DNA of 64,000 nt from Desmospora profundinema (lineage in GTDB: Bacteria; Bacillota; Bacilli; Thermoactinomycetales; DSM-45169): the NCBI RefSeq assembly GCF_031454155.1, contig NZ_JAVDQG010000007.1, forward strand, positions 124,001-188,000, in the 5' to 3' direction. Each line of letters starts with the position of its first letter. The first letter of the stretch is position 1. The notes under the pieces are model-generated. The model saw only the letters and a program-made list of their open reading frames with translations. It was not told where the DNA came from and made no database searches. This document shows, piece by piece, positions 46,279-55,092 of this stretch. Position numbers and translations under genes: made by a program.

Positions 46279-46307
46279 AGTATACACTTACGGCCCACCT
46301 TCACCAA
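46279..46307 (-). promoter_or_regulatory. Promoter of the yabM-yabN unit
   Basis: Minus strand TTGGTG, 17-base spacer, TATACT, about 30 bases before the yabM ATG and just after a terminator hairpin. Confidence 0.5.
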
Positions 46308-46310
46308 TAG

Positions 46311-46331
46311 AAAAAGCAGGCCTTGGCCTGC
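46311..46331 (-). terminator. Terminator downstream of spoVT
   Basis: GCAGGCC-AA-GGCCTGC followed by TTTTT on the minus strand, about 230 bases after the spoVT stop. Confidence 0.75.
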
Positions 46332-46433
46332 CCAGGTTCATGACAAGTGGGCCCGGGGCCCGATCTTCTCTCTTCGCGCCTCTTTCCCTTTCAAGATAAA
46401 GGGCAGTCCGCTCCGTCTCCTCCGGATCCATCC

Positions 46434-46461
46434 AGCGGCCACAAGAAGAAAGGTGGCCGCT
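46434..46461. other. Hairpin in the spoVT 3' region
   Basis: AGCGGCCAC and its perfect complement around ten bases, with no U-run. It lies in the 310-base gap 46252-46563, which otherwise holds a GGGCCC-rich palindrome near 46350, the terminator and the yabM promoter. I see no gene; a long structured 3' UTR or small RNA is possible. Confidence 0.45.
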
Positions 46462-46563
46462 AAATGGTCGGGTCCTGCGAAGACTCCGCTGGCCAGTCGG
46501 TGAAAGGCGCTACACCGTTAAATCCTCAGCCAGCCATGGCCTGCCCGTTTGCTGATTGATCGC

Positions 46564-47106
46564 TCACTGTTCCATCTGTTTTCCTAAAAACCCAGCCGCC
46601 GTGCTCGCCACTTTTATCTCCAAATCCCCCATTTTGGTCCCCTCTTTTTTGGAAAGGAGAATGACAGCACCAATCGGGTCCCCACCTGCGTTGATGGGAA
46701 CAATAATGTATGATTCGTAGGCTTCCGACAAGTCCCGAATCAGTTCCGCACGACCGGGATTCGTTTCGATATGGGGTTTTCGTTGATCCATGCATGTCTC
46801 CACAATGGATCCGATGGGCTTATCCAGATACTCCTTTTTGGATGCCCCGGCCACAGCAATCACCGTGTCCCGGTCACAAATCAATGTGACATGATACAAG
46901 CTCTCATATAACGACTCCGCATATTCCTTGGCGAAATCACCCAATTCCCCGATAGGAGAGTATTTTTTAAGGATGACTTCCCCGTCACGGTCAACAAATA
47001 TTTCCAAAGGATCTCCTTCCCGGATGCGGAGCGTCCGGCGGATCTCCTTGGGGATGACAACCCGCCCCAGATCGTCAATGCGACGAACGATGCCCGTTGC
47101 TTTCAT
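46564..47106 (-). CDS. spoVT: Stage V sporulation transcription regulator SpoVT
   Basis: 180 residues. AbrB-type swapped-hairpin DNA-binding start (GIVRRIDDLGRVVIPKEIRR, LRIREGDPLEIFVD) and a GAF-like C-terminal domain (residues 55-178). It tunes sigma-G-dependent genes in the forespore. A sigma-G-type promoter lies 77 bases upstream. Confidence 0.96.
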   Translation of the reverse strand: MKATGIVRRIDDLGRVVIPKEIRRTLRIREGDPLEIFVDRDGEVILKKYSPIGELGDFAKEYAESLYESLYHVTLICDRDTVIAVAGASKKEYLDKPIGSIVETCMDQRKPHIETNPGRAELIRDLSEAYESYIIVPINAGGDPIGAVILLSKKEGTKMGDLEIKVASTAAGFLGKQMEQ

Positions 47107-47182
47107 GGATGTTGTGCCTCGCTTTCGTGGATGATGGGTTTCGGATCAGGCCGAAATCCTTGGCTCTCAATGGTCACGGCCA

Positions 47183-47212
47183 TAGTATTCATCCGCTTCC
47201 AGCGATTTATGC
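47183..47212 (-). promoter_or_regulatory. Sigma-G-type promoter of spoVT
   Basis: Minus strand GCATA, 18-base spacer, AATACTA, close to the forespore consensus GHATR-N17/18-CATNHTA. It fits known forespore expression of spoVT. Confidence 0.6.
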
Positions 47213-47230
47213 GAAGCACCAAATCTCGAG

Positions 47231-47260
47231 AAAAAAGACAGAGCATGGGATGCTCTGTCT
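47231..47260 (-). terminator. Terminator of the PrsA gene
   Basis: A perfect 10-bp stem (AGACAGAGCA and complement), five-base loop, then TTTTTT on the minus strand, about ten bases after the stop. Confidence 0.9.
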
Positions 47261-47270
47261 CTTCAATCCA

Positions 47271-48314
47271 TTATTCTTTATCCTTTTCATCGTCTTTTTG
47301 ATCCTTGTCCTGCTTTTCGGCACCCGGAATCTCCAGTTTGGTCAGCTTCACTTCCTCATCGATAAAGGTCTGGAAGCTTTCCCGTACTTTCGTACCCTTG
47401 ATCTCCTCTTTCACTTCATCAAAAGGCAGTTTTTCCCGTTTGTTGACCCGGATCACATGGTAGCCGTAGTCGGTCTTGACGGGATCCCCGATCTCCTTGA
47501 GCGGTTGCTTTAAGGCAGCCTCGGAAAATTCAGGAACCCACTGGTCGGGCGTTCCTTCATATTTTCCGGAATTGTCCTTGGAACCGGGATCATCGGAATA
47601 TTTCTCTGCGATTTCTTTCCACTTGCCGCCGTCTTCAAGTTTCTTCTTCACTTCTTCGGCCCGCTTCTTGGCTTCCTTGTCGGACCGTTCCTTCCCTTCC
47701 TCATCCTCCTGGGTGGAGATGAGAACATGATTTAAGTCGATATTGAGGTATGCGTCAGATTCCTCGTATTCCTTCTTTAAATCCTTTTCCTTCACCTGGC
47801 TCTCCAGGTACTCGGTGACCTTGTTGTTTTGAATCAAGAAGTTGCGCAGGTCGTCCTTGGTGATCCCGCTGTCTTTTAAAATCTTGTCGGGATCTTGCTT
47901 TTCCTGACCTTCCTGCTCCGGCTGTTCCTTCACCGATTTTTCAAATTGCTTAATCGCTTCATCGGCTTCCTTCTCATGTTTTTTGTTATCCTTCACCTTA
48001 TTCGAGATCTCTTTTTCCGCGATGTGTTGCTTCACCAGTTCCTCTTTGGCTTCAGGGCTCTGGGCCATCATGGCCAGTTGCGGCTGGAAGAAAACCATCA
48101 GGTTGATATATCGGTTTAACTCCCCTTCCGTCACTTTGCCCCCCTCATATTCTGCTACCACTTTCTTGCTGTCCGTGGGAAGAGGCTCCCCTTGTCCCGT
48201 CGGATTTTCCGAATCATCGGCCCCTTCCTCGCCGGAGCCGCAGCCTGCGAGTAAGAGGGAGACTGCCAACAGCACGCTTAATGACGTTAGGAGGCTTTTT
48301 TTAAGTCGCTGCAT
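47271..48314 (-). CDS. prsA: PrsA-type lipoprotein peptidyl-prolyl isomerase
   Basis: 347 residues. Lipobox LLLAGC near residue 25, a SurA-like N-terminal helical domain, and a parvulin domain at about 185-290 (LEDGGKWKEIAEKYSDDPGS, SGKYEGTPDQWVPEF, DYGYHVIRVN). The tail is very acidic and lysine-rich. It folds exported proteins at the outer face of the membrane. The start overlaps the mfd stop by 14 bases, so it is coupled to mfd, which is not the case in B. subtilis. Confidence 0.9.
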   Translation of the reverse strand: MQRLKKSLLTSLSVLLAVSLLLAGCGSGEEGADDSENPTGQGEPLPTDSKKVVAEYEGGKVTEGELNRYINLMVFFQPQLAMMAQSPEAKEELVKQHIAEKEISNKVKDNKKHEKEADEAIKQFEKSVKEQPEQEGQEKQDPDKILKDSGITKDDLRNFLIQNNKVTEYLESQVKEKDLKKEYEESDAYLNIDLNHVLISTQEDEEGKERSDKEAKKRAEEVKKKLEDGGKWKEIAEKYSDDPGSKDNSGKYEGTPDQWVPEFSEAALKQPLKEIGDPVKTDYGYHVIRVNKREKLPFDEVKEEIKGTKVRESFQTFIDEEVKLTKLEIPGAEKQDKDQKDDEKDKE

Positions 48315-51300
48315 TTCGCAATGCTCCTTTCGTTTTCGGAACCGCTTCATATTGTATCAAAAATTGTTCCACCATTTCCAGACCTTCGGCGGCAGACAAT
48401 CCCTTGAGGCGGAAAATAATGCCGATCCGCTGCCCCGAAGATAGGCGGACCCGCCCGGGGAATTGTTGCGCCACCCGGAACAGGCGCTGTCCATCCACTA
48501 CCTGATTTTGGTCGGGATGGAGTTTGGCGTGGATCTCCAATCCTTCCTGCTTGACCTCTTCGATGTGGTACTGGATGGCATAGGCGCGGAGTCGGGCCAC
48601 CCGCAGCAAATTCATCACCGGTTGAGGCAGATCACCGAAGCGGTCTTCCATCTCTTCTTCCAGATCCCTCGCCTCATCGAGATCCCGAACCGCCCGGATT
48701 TTCTTGTAGATCTCAATCTTTTGTTTCTCGTCTCCGATATACTCCGACGGCAGGTAGGCATCGGCGTTCAATTCGATTTCCGGATCGAAGGGTTTGACCT
48801 CAATCACCTTGCCTTGTTGTTCATGGATCGCTTCTTTCAACATCTGAGTGTACATCTCAAATCCCACAGAGGCAATGTGACCATGCTGTTCCGCTCCCAG
48901 TAGGTTGCCGGCACCACGAATGGCCAAATCGCGCATGGCAATTTTGAATCCGGAACCCAATTCGGTGAATTCCTTGATCGCCTGCAGACGCTTCTCCGCC
49001 GCCTCCGACAACACCTTGTCCCGTTGGTAGGTGAAGTACGCGTAGGCGATTCGATTGGAACGGCCCACCCGTCCCCGCAGCTGGTACAGTTGGGATAAGC
49101 CCATCTTGTCGGCATTGTAGATGATCAGGGTATTCACATTGGGGATGTCCACACCCGTCTCGATAATGGTCGTGCTCACCAGCACATCGTACTCCCCGTC
49201 CAGAAAGTCCAGCATCACCCGTTCCAATTCGGTTTCCGCCATCTGTCCATGAGCGACGGCGATCCGGGCATCTGGAACCAGCATTCGAATCTGATCCGCC
49301 ATCTGGTCGATGTTTTGTACCTGGTTATACAGAAAGTAGACTTGGCCGTTTCGGGCCAGTTCCCGTTCGATCGCTTCCCGTACCAGGGCAGCGGAGTACT
49401 CCAACACATAGGTCTGAACCGGAAAGCGATTCTCCGGCGGCGTTTCGATCACGGATAAATCCCGAACCCCCATCATCGACATATGAAGGGTACGGGGAAT
49501 CGGAGTGGCCGTCAGGGTGAGGACGTCCACATTCGCCTTCAATTGCTTTACTTTTTCCTTGTGCTTCACTCCGAAGCGCTGCTCCTCATCGACGATCAAC
49601 AGGCCCAGTTCCTTGTACTCCACATCCTTGGACAACAGGCGATGGGTTCCGATCACGATATCAACGGTTCCCTCTTTGACACCCTTAATGGTATCCTTTT
49701 GTTCTTTACGGGAACGGAAACGGGACAAGACTCGAATCTCCACCGGGAAGTCGGCAAAGCGCTCCCGGAAGGTTTCATAGTGTTGCTGGGCCAGGATGGT
49801 AGTGGGAACCAACACAGCCACCTGCTTGCCGTCCATCGTTGCCTTGAAGGCGGCCCGAATCGCCACTTCCGTCTTTCCGTACCCCACATCTCCGCACAAG
49901 AGCCGGTCCATGGGCTGCTCGCTTTCCATGTCCTTCTTTATCTCTTCGATGGAACGCAGTTGATCCCCTGTTTCTTCATAAGGGAAAAGGGAATCAAACT
50001 CCCGCTGATAGGCCGTGTCCTTTGAAAAGGAGTACCCTCTGGCCGCTTGCCGTTTGGCATAGAGCTGAATCAGATCGGAGGCGATATCCTCCACCGAGGA
50101 GCGGACCTTGTTTTTGACCTTGCTCCACTCGCTGCCGCCCAGGCTGTAGACTTTAGGGGTCTTTTCTTCACTGCCCAGGTACTTCTGCACCTGATCGATC
50201 TGTTCGATCGGGACGTACAACTTGTCGTTGCCCGCATATTGCACCAGGAGGTAATCCTTGTGGAGGCCGCCCACATCCAATGTCTCAATCCCGTGGTAAC
50301 GTCCGATCCCGTGGTTGACGTGGACCACGTAGTCCCCCGGTTTCAGCTCCTGGTAATCCTTAATTTTTTCAGCATGATCCAGTTTGGTCATCCGGCGGGC
50401 GCGCCGCTGTTTCTGGGTGAAGACCTCCCCTTCGGTTACCACCGCAATCCGGGACGCCCCCAGCTCAAACCCGCCTGAGAGAGTACCGACCTGAACCACC
50501 GGTCGATGGGGAGACAGGCTCCCGTCCACCAATTCCCGGGTTACTTCCATGCCATAGTCGGCCAGGACCCGTTCCAGCCGCTCCGCCCGCTCCCGTGTGG
50601 AAGCGGTGAACATTACCCTGTACTTCCCCTTGATCCAGCGCTCCCACTCCGTTTTCAATACATGCATCTGCCCATGGAACTGCTGCATGCCGCGGCAGAT
50701 GAACTGTACGATATTTTGCGGCTGAATCCCGCCGGCTTGCCGCATAAACAGAGAAAGATAGATTCGTTGATTCTGGCTGCGGTTAAACCAATCGTCATAG
50801 GAAACGGAGAGCGTCAGGGCAGGCAGATACTCCCCCTGCTGCAACAGAGCCGTCTGCCACTCCCCTTCCTCCCGTTCCATCTGCTTGGCCGATTCCTGGA
50901 TGCGGGCTGGTTCATCCAATATCCACAACGTATCGGCAGGCAGATAATCCAGCAATGTCTCGTAAGCGGGGTGAATTTGACTGATATATTTATAAATACC
51001 GGTAAAACGTTGGCCCGACTTGAGCTGCTCTATTTCCCATCCGATTTTTTCCGCCAATTTGGTGCGGATGTCGGGATCCTTTACCCGGGAGAGGCGTTCC
51101 TCCAGCAGTGTAGCCACGCGATCCCCAGCCTGGTAGAGAGCTTCCGGGGAAGCAAACACTTCCCGGGCAGGCGGAATGGTAAACCGGTCCCATTTATCCT
51201 TGGAACGTTGATCCACCACCGAAAATGGACGAATGGAATCCACTTCGTCATCAAAAAACTCGATGCGAACCGGGTCCTCCTCCGTCACGGGAAACAGATC

Positions 51301-51849
51301 CAAAATCCCGCCTCGCAAGCTGAATTCTCCGGCTTTTTCCACCATATCCACCCGCTCGTAACCCACCCGCACCAGGTGCTTCACCAAGACTTCCACGGGG
51401 TGCTCTTCCCCCACTGTCAGGGTGCGGTGAGCGGCTGCAAAAATCTCCTGAGGTGGAAACAGTTTTCTCGCACCAGCGAATGGCACGACAAAAACCCCGC
51501 GAAAGCCGCGAGTCAATCGGGATAACACTTGAATCCTATCGCCCAGGGTTTCATGCCCGTCCAGGGCAATCTCGGTAGCTACCAATTCATTGGCCGGATA
51601 GAGAAGCACTTGCTCCCGCGGAAGCAGTTCCTGTAAATCTTCCACCGCTTTTTGGGCCTGGTTGAGATTGTGTGTGACAACCAACATGGGACGGCCAAGC
51701 TCGCGGAACAAAGCGGCCACGTACATCATGCGTGCAGACCCCGTCAGCCCGGCTACCAATTGCTCTTTTAACCCCTGTTCCAGGGAAGCGACGGTGGACT
51801 GGAAGTCGTGATCCTTCTGAAACAGCTGAACCAGGGTTTTCAAGTCCAT
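48301..51849 (-). CDS. mfd: Transcription-repair coupling factor
   Basis: 1182 residues. UvrB-like N-terminal modules, the RNA polymerase-interacting domain (GDYVVHVNHGIGRYHGIETL), and a RecG-like helicase with Walker A LCGDVGYGKTEVAIRAAF, DEEQRFGV and TATPIPRTLHMSMMG. The C-terminal TRCF domain includes GAGNLLGAEQHGHIASVGFE. It removes stalled polymerase and recruits UvrA. ATG at 51849 has GGAGGAAGG directly before it. Confidence 0.97.
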   Translation of the reverse strand: MDLKTLVQLFQKDHDFQSTVASLEQGLKEQLVAGLTGSARMMYVAALFRELGRPMLVVTHNLNQAQKAVEDLQELLPREQVLLYPANELVATEIALDGHETLGDRIQVLSRLTRGFRGVFVVPFAGARKLFPPQEIFAAAHRTLTVGEEHPVEVLVKHLVRVGYERVDMVEKAGEFSLRGGILDLFPVTEEDPVRIEFFDDEVDSIRPFSVVDQRSKDKWDRFTIPPAREVFASPEALYQAGDRVATLLEERLSRVKDPDIRTKLAEKIGWEIEQLKSGQRFTGIYKYISQIHPAYETLLDYLPADTLWILDEPARIQESAKQMEREEGEWQTALLQQGEYLPALTLSVSYDDWFNRSQNQRIYLSLFMRQAGGIQPQNIVQFICRGMQQFHGQMHVLKTEWERWIKGKYRVMFTASTRERAERLERVLADYGMEVTRELVDGSLSPHRPVVQVGTLSGGFELGASRIAVVTEGEVFTQKQRRARRMTKLDHAEKIKDYQELKPGDYVVHVNHGIGRYHGIETLDVGGLHKDYLLVQYAGNDKLYVPIEQIDQVQKYLGSEEKTPKVYSLGGSEWSKVKNKVRSSVEDIASDLIQLYAKRQAARGYSFSKDTAYQREFDSLFPYEETGDQLRSIEEIKKDMESEQPMDRLLCGDVGYGKTEVAIRAAFKATMDGKQVAVLVPTTILAQQHYETFRERFADFPVEIRVLSRFRSRKEQKDTIKGVKEGTVDIVIGTHRLLSKDVEYKELGLLIVDEEQRFGVKHKEKVKQLKANVDVLTLTATPIPRTLHMSMMGVRDLSVIETPPENRFPVQTYVLEYSAALVREAIERELARNGQVYFLYNQVQNIDQMADQIRMLVPDARIAVAHGQMAETELERVMLDFLDGEYDVLVSTTIIETGVDIPNVNTLIIYNADKMGLSQLYQLRGRVGRSNRIAYAYFTYQRDKVLSEAAEKRLQAIKEFTELGSGFKIAMRDLAIRGAGNLLGAEQHGHIASVGFEMYTQMLKEAIHEQQGKVIEVKPFDPEIELNADAYLPSEYIGDEKQKIEIYKKIRAVRDLDEARDLEEEMEDRFGDLPQPVMNLLRVARLRAYAIQYHIEEVKQEGLEIHAKLHPDQNQVVDGQRLFRVAQQFPGRVRLSSGQRIGIIFRLKGLSAAEGLEMVEQFLIQYEAVPKTKGALRNAAT

Positions 51850-51899
51850 CCTTCCTCCTCTCCGCGAGGGTGTCCTTAACCCTTCTCTGAATTCCATAC

Positions 51900-51931
51900 A
51901 AAAAGAAGCCTCAGCTGGTACAGCCAAGGCT
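51900..51931 (-). terminator. Terminator between fin and mfd
   Basis: AGCCTTGGCT and AGCTGAGGCT form a 10-bp stem with two G-U pairs on the minus strand, followed by TCTTTTT. It lies between the fin stop and the mfd start, so mfd likely has its own promoter or partial read-through. Confidence 0.75.
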
Positions 51932-52038
51932 GTGAATTCACATCCCGGCAAAAGCACCCGCCCTACCACGTCCGTTTGCGACAAAGGGAAGGTGGCCGGA
52001 AACGGCGCCACGTAAAAAAGCCCTTGCCAGCCACGATA

Positions 52039-52266
52039 CTATTGGAAGGGACGGGACAAGAGTGACAGTTCCGGGTTCCGTTCTAGCATATCCTGACAGG
52101 TTTCACAAACCACATTTACTTGTGTGTGACCCTCAGGCTCATCGACAATTATATCCCGCCGTTCCGCCGGGGTCAACCGATGGAAACCCAAATCCAGCTC
52201 TGTCACACGGTCGTCCTCGATTTGCCCGATAAGATGGTTGCAGTATCGGCACCGGTATTCCAACAC
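52039..52266 (-). CDS. fin: Anti-sigma-F factor Fin (YabK)
   Basis: 75 residues. Two Cys pairs: YRCRYCNHLIGQ at the start and VVCETCQDMLERN near the end, a zinc-finger-like layout. In B. subtilis Fin is made in the forespore under sigma-F and helps the switch to sigma-G. GTG start at 52266. The gene position between pth and mfd agrees. Confidence 0.9.
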   Translation of the reverse strand: MLEYRCRYCNHLIGQIEDDRVTELDLGFHRLTPAERRDIIVDEPEGHTQVNVVCETCQDMLERNPELSLLSRPFQ

Positions 52267-52440
52267 TATGGTATGCCCCCCGCCATCGTGGTATTCCTTT
52301 AGAGCCCCATCCGGTAACTTCGAACTGTTTTGTTCACAGCCGCAAGTACCGCCTGAGTTGCCGGATACAACCTAGTATCGACAATCGGGGAGGGTTCCAT
52401 TCCAAATTTGTGATGAAAAGGGTGCCCAGCAAAGTCTTTA

Positions 52441-53004
52441 TCACTTCTGGTTGTATCGATTCATCACTTCGGGAAAAGAGGTTCCCAGCCACTCCTCAAT
52501 GGCGTCAGCGGAGCGCTGGACCGCTTCCATTATCGCTTCCTCTTCCTCCCGGGCAAAGCGGGAGAGAACGTAATCCGGCACCGGAATCCGACCTTGCGGT
52601 CGACCGATGCCAATTTTAATCCGTTTAAAATCGTTGGTCCCTAAGTGATCAATCAGGGATTGAACACCACGGTGACCACCGGAGCTTCCCTTCATCCGCA
52701 GACGAATCTGGCCCGGAGGAAGATCCAGGTCATCGTATACCACCATCAGATCCTCCACACTGCACTTGAGCCATTCCAGGGCCGGTCGCACGGATTCGCC
52801 GGATCGGTTCATATAGGTTTCCGGTTTAATCAGCACCACTTTTTCTGCTCGAACGTGTCCTTCCCCTACAAAACCTCTCCATTTTTCTTTATTCACGGGA
52901 ACACCCCAGCGGTCACTGAGGCGGTCGACCACCCAAAACCCGATGTTGTGACGGGTCAGGGCATACCGGATGCCGGGGTTGCCCAAACCGACGATTACTT
53001 TCAT
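52441..53004 (-). CDS. pth: Peptidyl-tRNA hydrolase
   Basis: 187 residues. VIVGLGNPGIRYALTRHNIG carries the catalytic His, with LIKPETYMNRSGESV and LMVVYDDLDLPPGQIRLR holding the conserved Asn and Asp, and SSGGHRGVQSLIDHLGT. It releases tRNA from dropped-off peptides. ATG at 53004 follows GAGGAGG. Confidence 0.96.
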   Translation of the reverse strand: MKVIVGLGNPGIRYALTRHNIGFWVVDRLSDRWGVPVNKEKWRGFVGEGHVRAEKVVLIKPETYMNRSGESVRPALEWLKCSVEDLMVVYDDLDLPPGQIRLRMKGSSGGHRGVQSLIDHLGTNDFKRIKIGIGRPQGRIPVPDYVLSRFAREEEEAIMEAVQRSADAIEEWLGTSFPEVMNRYNQK

Positions 53005-53023
53005 TTGTTCCTCCTCATCCGTC

Positions 53024-53051
53024 AAAAAGGCGCAACGTATGTGGTTGCGCC
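53024..53051 (-). terminator. Terminator of ctc
   Basis: GGCGCAAC and its complement around seven bases, then TTTTT on the minus strand, seven bases after the ctc stop. Confidence 0.88.
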
Positions 53052-53058
53052 CCTTTGC

Positions 53059-53712
53059 TCATGATTCGTTTTCCTCTTTTTCCGCATCCACCAACTCGGG
53101 CTCCGCCTGCTCGGCTTCCGCAGCCCGCTCGTCCCGCTCTTCCGCCTCTTTCTCCTGCTCCACTTGCGGCGGCAGCACAGAGGCAACCACTTCATCCGGA
53201 TCGGAGAGGAGTTCCATTTTTTCATCATGCTTCAGGTCGCGGACTTGAACGTTGTCTCCGATGGACATCCCGCTGATGTCCAGATCGATGTGGTCTGGGA
53301 TGGCACCGGGCAGGGTGCGGATCAGGACGGTGCGCAACTGTTGCTGCAGGATGCCGCCCTCCTTGACCCCTTTCGGTTCACCGACCAAATTGACGGCCAC
53401 TTCCACTTCGACAGGTTCATTCATCTTCACTTGTTTAAAGTCGACGTGGAGAATTTTATCCTTGATCCGGTCATGTTGCAGTTCCCGAACCATCACTTGA
53501 TCGATTTTTCCATCGGGATATTTCAATTCCAAAACGGAGGTGAGACCCTGTTGTTGCAGGAAGCGGATCAGATCGCTTCCTTCCAGATGAATCAATTCGT
53601 TCTCTTTCGCACTCCCATACACCACTGCAGGAATTCGACCTTCACGGCGGAGGGCGGTCAGAATCGAACGCGGCCGACTTTCACGACGTTTCACGGAAAG
53701 TTGAGTTGCCAT
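53059..53712 (-). CDS. ctc: Ribosomal protein bL25, Ctc form
   Basis: 217 residues. N-terminal 5S rRNA-binding L25 domain (IPAVVYGSAKENELIHLEGS, DKILHVDFKQVKMNEPVEVE), TL5/CTC C-terminal domain and a very acidic tail (EEERDERAAEAEQAEPE-like). The long form is the general stress protein Ctc of Bacillus. ATG at 53712 with AAGGAGG nine bases upstream. Confidence 0.94.
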   Translation of the reverse strand: MATQLSVKRRESRPRSILTALRREGRIPAVVYGSAKENELIHLEGSDLIRFLQQQGLTSVLELKYPDGKIDQVMVRELQHDRIKDKILHVDFKQVKMNEPVEVEVAVNLVGEPKGVKEGGILQQQLRTVLIRTLPGAIPDHIDLDISGMSIGDNVQVRDLKHDEKMELLSDPDEVVASVLPPQVEQEKEAEERDERAAEAEQAEPELVDAEKEENES

Positions 53713-53876
53713 CGATTGGTTTTCCTCCTTGTGTGTTTCAGGGAAGCGGCCCTGATTGTCCTCAGGATATTCCACATGCCTCTATCCATTCCCTCAAACA
53801 CTGGAGGATAAACCCATCGGTACTTCTAATGAGCGTTTCTATCTGTCATCTTTTTCTGTTTCGATCCATCTTTACA

Positions 53877-54821
53877 TCAGTCAAACAACTTGCTGACGGA
53901 CAGCTCCTCGTGAACGCGGATAATCGCTTCCCCGATCAGAGGGGCGACGGACAGGACGCGAATCTTGTCCAACTGTTTTTCTTCCGGCAACGGAATGGTG
54001 TTGGTTACCACCATCTCTTTGATATTCGCTTCCTTGATCCGCTGGATAGCAGGCCCGGAGAAAACGGGATGGGTACAGCAGGCATAGACTTCTTTGGCTC
54101 CGTATTCCAACAGGGCGTTAGCCGCCAGGGTGATGGTTCCCGCCGTGTCGATAATGTCATCGATAATAATGGCCCTCCGCCCTTTCACATCGCCGACGAT
54201 GTTCATCACCTCGGCCACGTTGGGCTCCGGGCGCCGCTTATCAATAATGGCGATGGGGGATTGCAGGCGCTCCGCCAACTTGCGGGCGCGGATCACGCCG
54301 CCGTGGTCAGGGGAGACCACGACCACGTCTTCCAGAGCCCGTTCTTTGAAGTACTCGGACAGGATCGGAACACCCAGGAGATGATCGACGGGAATGTCGA
54401 AGAATCCTTGAATTTGTGTGGCGTGCAGATCCATCGCGATAATCCGATCGGCACCCGCCGTCTCAATCAGGTTTGCCACTAATTTGGATGTGATCGGATC
54501 CCGGGCGCGGGTTTTCCGGTCTTGACGGGCATAGCCATAATAAGGAATCACCACATTGATGGTTCGTGCCGATGCCCGTCTCAGGGCATCCACCATCACC
54601 AGCAATTCCATCAGGTGTTGATTCACCGGGTGGCTGGTGGACTGGATCACATAAACATCGGATCCCCGCACACTTTCATTTAATCGGACGTGAATCTCAC
54701 CGTCGCTGAACTTTCCCACCACAGCATCTCCCAAGGGAATACCGATATGCTCAGCAATTTCCTTAGCCAGCACCGGATTGGAATTGCAACTAAACACCTG
54801 CAAACGTCTCACTGTGGACAT
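53877..54821 (-). CDS. prs: Ribose-phosphate pyrophosphokinase
   Basis: 314 residues. [20 protein letters not shown], the catalytic loop [38 protein letters not shown], the flag [14 protein letters not shown] and the PRPP site [19 protein letters not shown] are all present. It makes PRPP for purine, pyrimidine, His and Trp synthesis. Downstream of glmU with a short-form hairpin element in the gap. Confidence 0.97.
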   Translation of the reverse strand: MSTVRRLQVFSCNSNPVLAKEIAEHIGIPLGDAVVGKFSDGEIHVRLNESVRGSDVYVIQSTSHPVNQHLMELLVMVDALRRASARTINVVIPYYGYARQDRKTRARDPITSKLVANLIETAGADRIIAMDLHATQIQGFFDIPVDHLLGVPILSEYFKERALEDVVVVSPDHGGVIRARKLAERLQSPIAIIDKRRPEPNVAEVMNIVGDVKGRRAIIIDDIIDTAGTITLAANALLEYGAKEVYACCTHPVFSGPAIQRIKEANIKEMVVTNTIPLPEEKQLDKIRVLSVAPLIGEAIIRVHEELSVSKLFD

Positions 54822-54938
54822 CTTCCCCCAACCCTCCACTTTTCTTTCGATGTGTATTTCGATGCTTCCCCAAACAGCGACTGCCCGTTATTAGTCATCG
54901 TTTTAATTTGAACGAAGCGAGTATATGAGCGTGAGTTG

Positions 54939-55010
54939 GTCGGGCGGGTGGGCTGTCTTCGATCTCTTGCAAAAAGCGCAAAGGATCGTAGCCATCCCCC
55001 CCTCCCTTCT
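54939..55010 (+). mobile_element. Hairpin element, short form (glmU/prs gap)
   Basis: GGGCGGGTGGGCTG and a GC-rich right arm (AGCCATCCCCCCC) pair partly; inside, CGATC and GATCG flank TTGCAAAAAGCGCAAAG. Compared with the long form the central GCGAGAC module is cleanly absent. Confidence 0.72.
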
Positions 55011-55092
55011 CACATCGCCACCAGCTCTTATCCGTACAACTGTAGTATTAGAACGCATCTACCCTAGAACACTTTATTAGGCGGAGAACACC

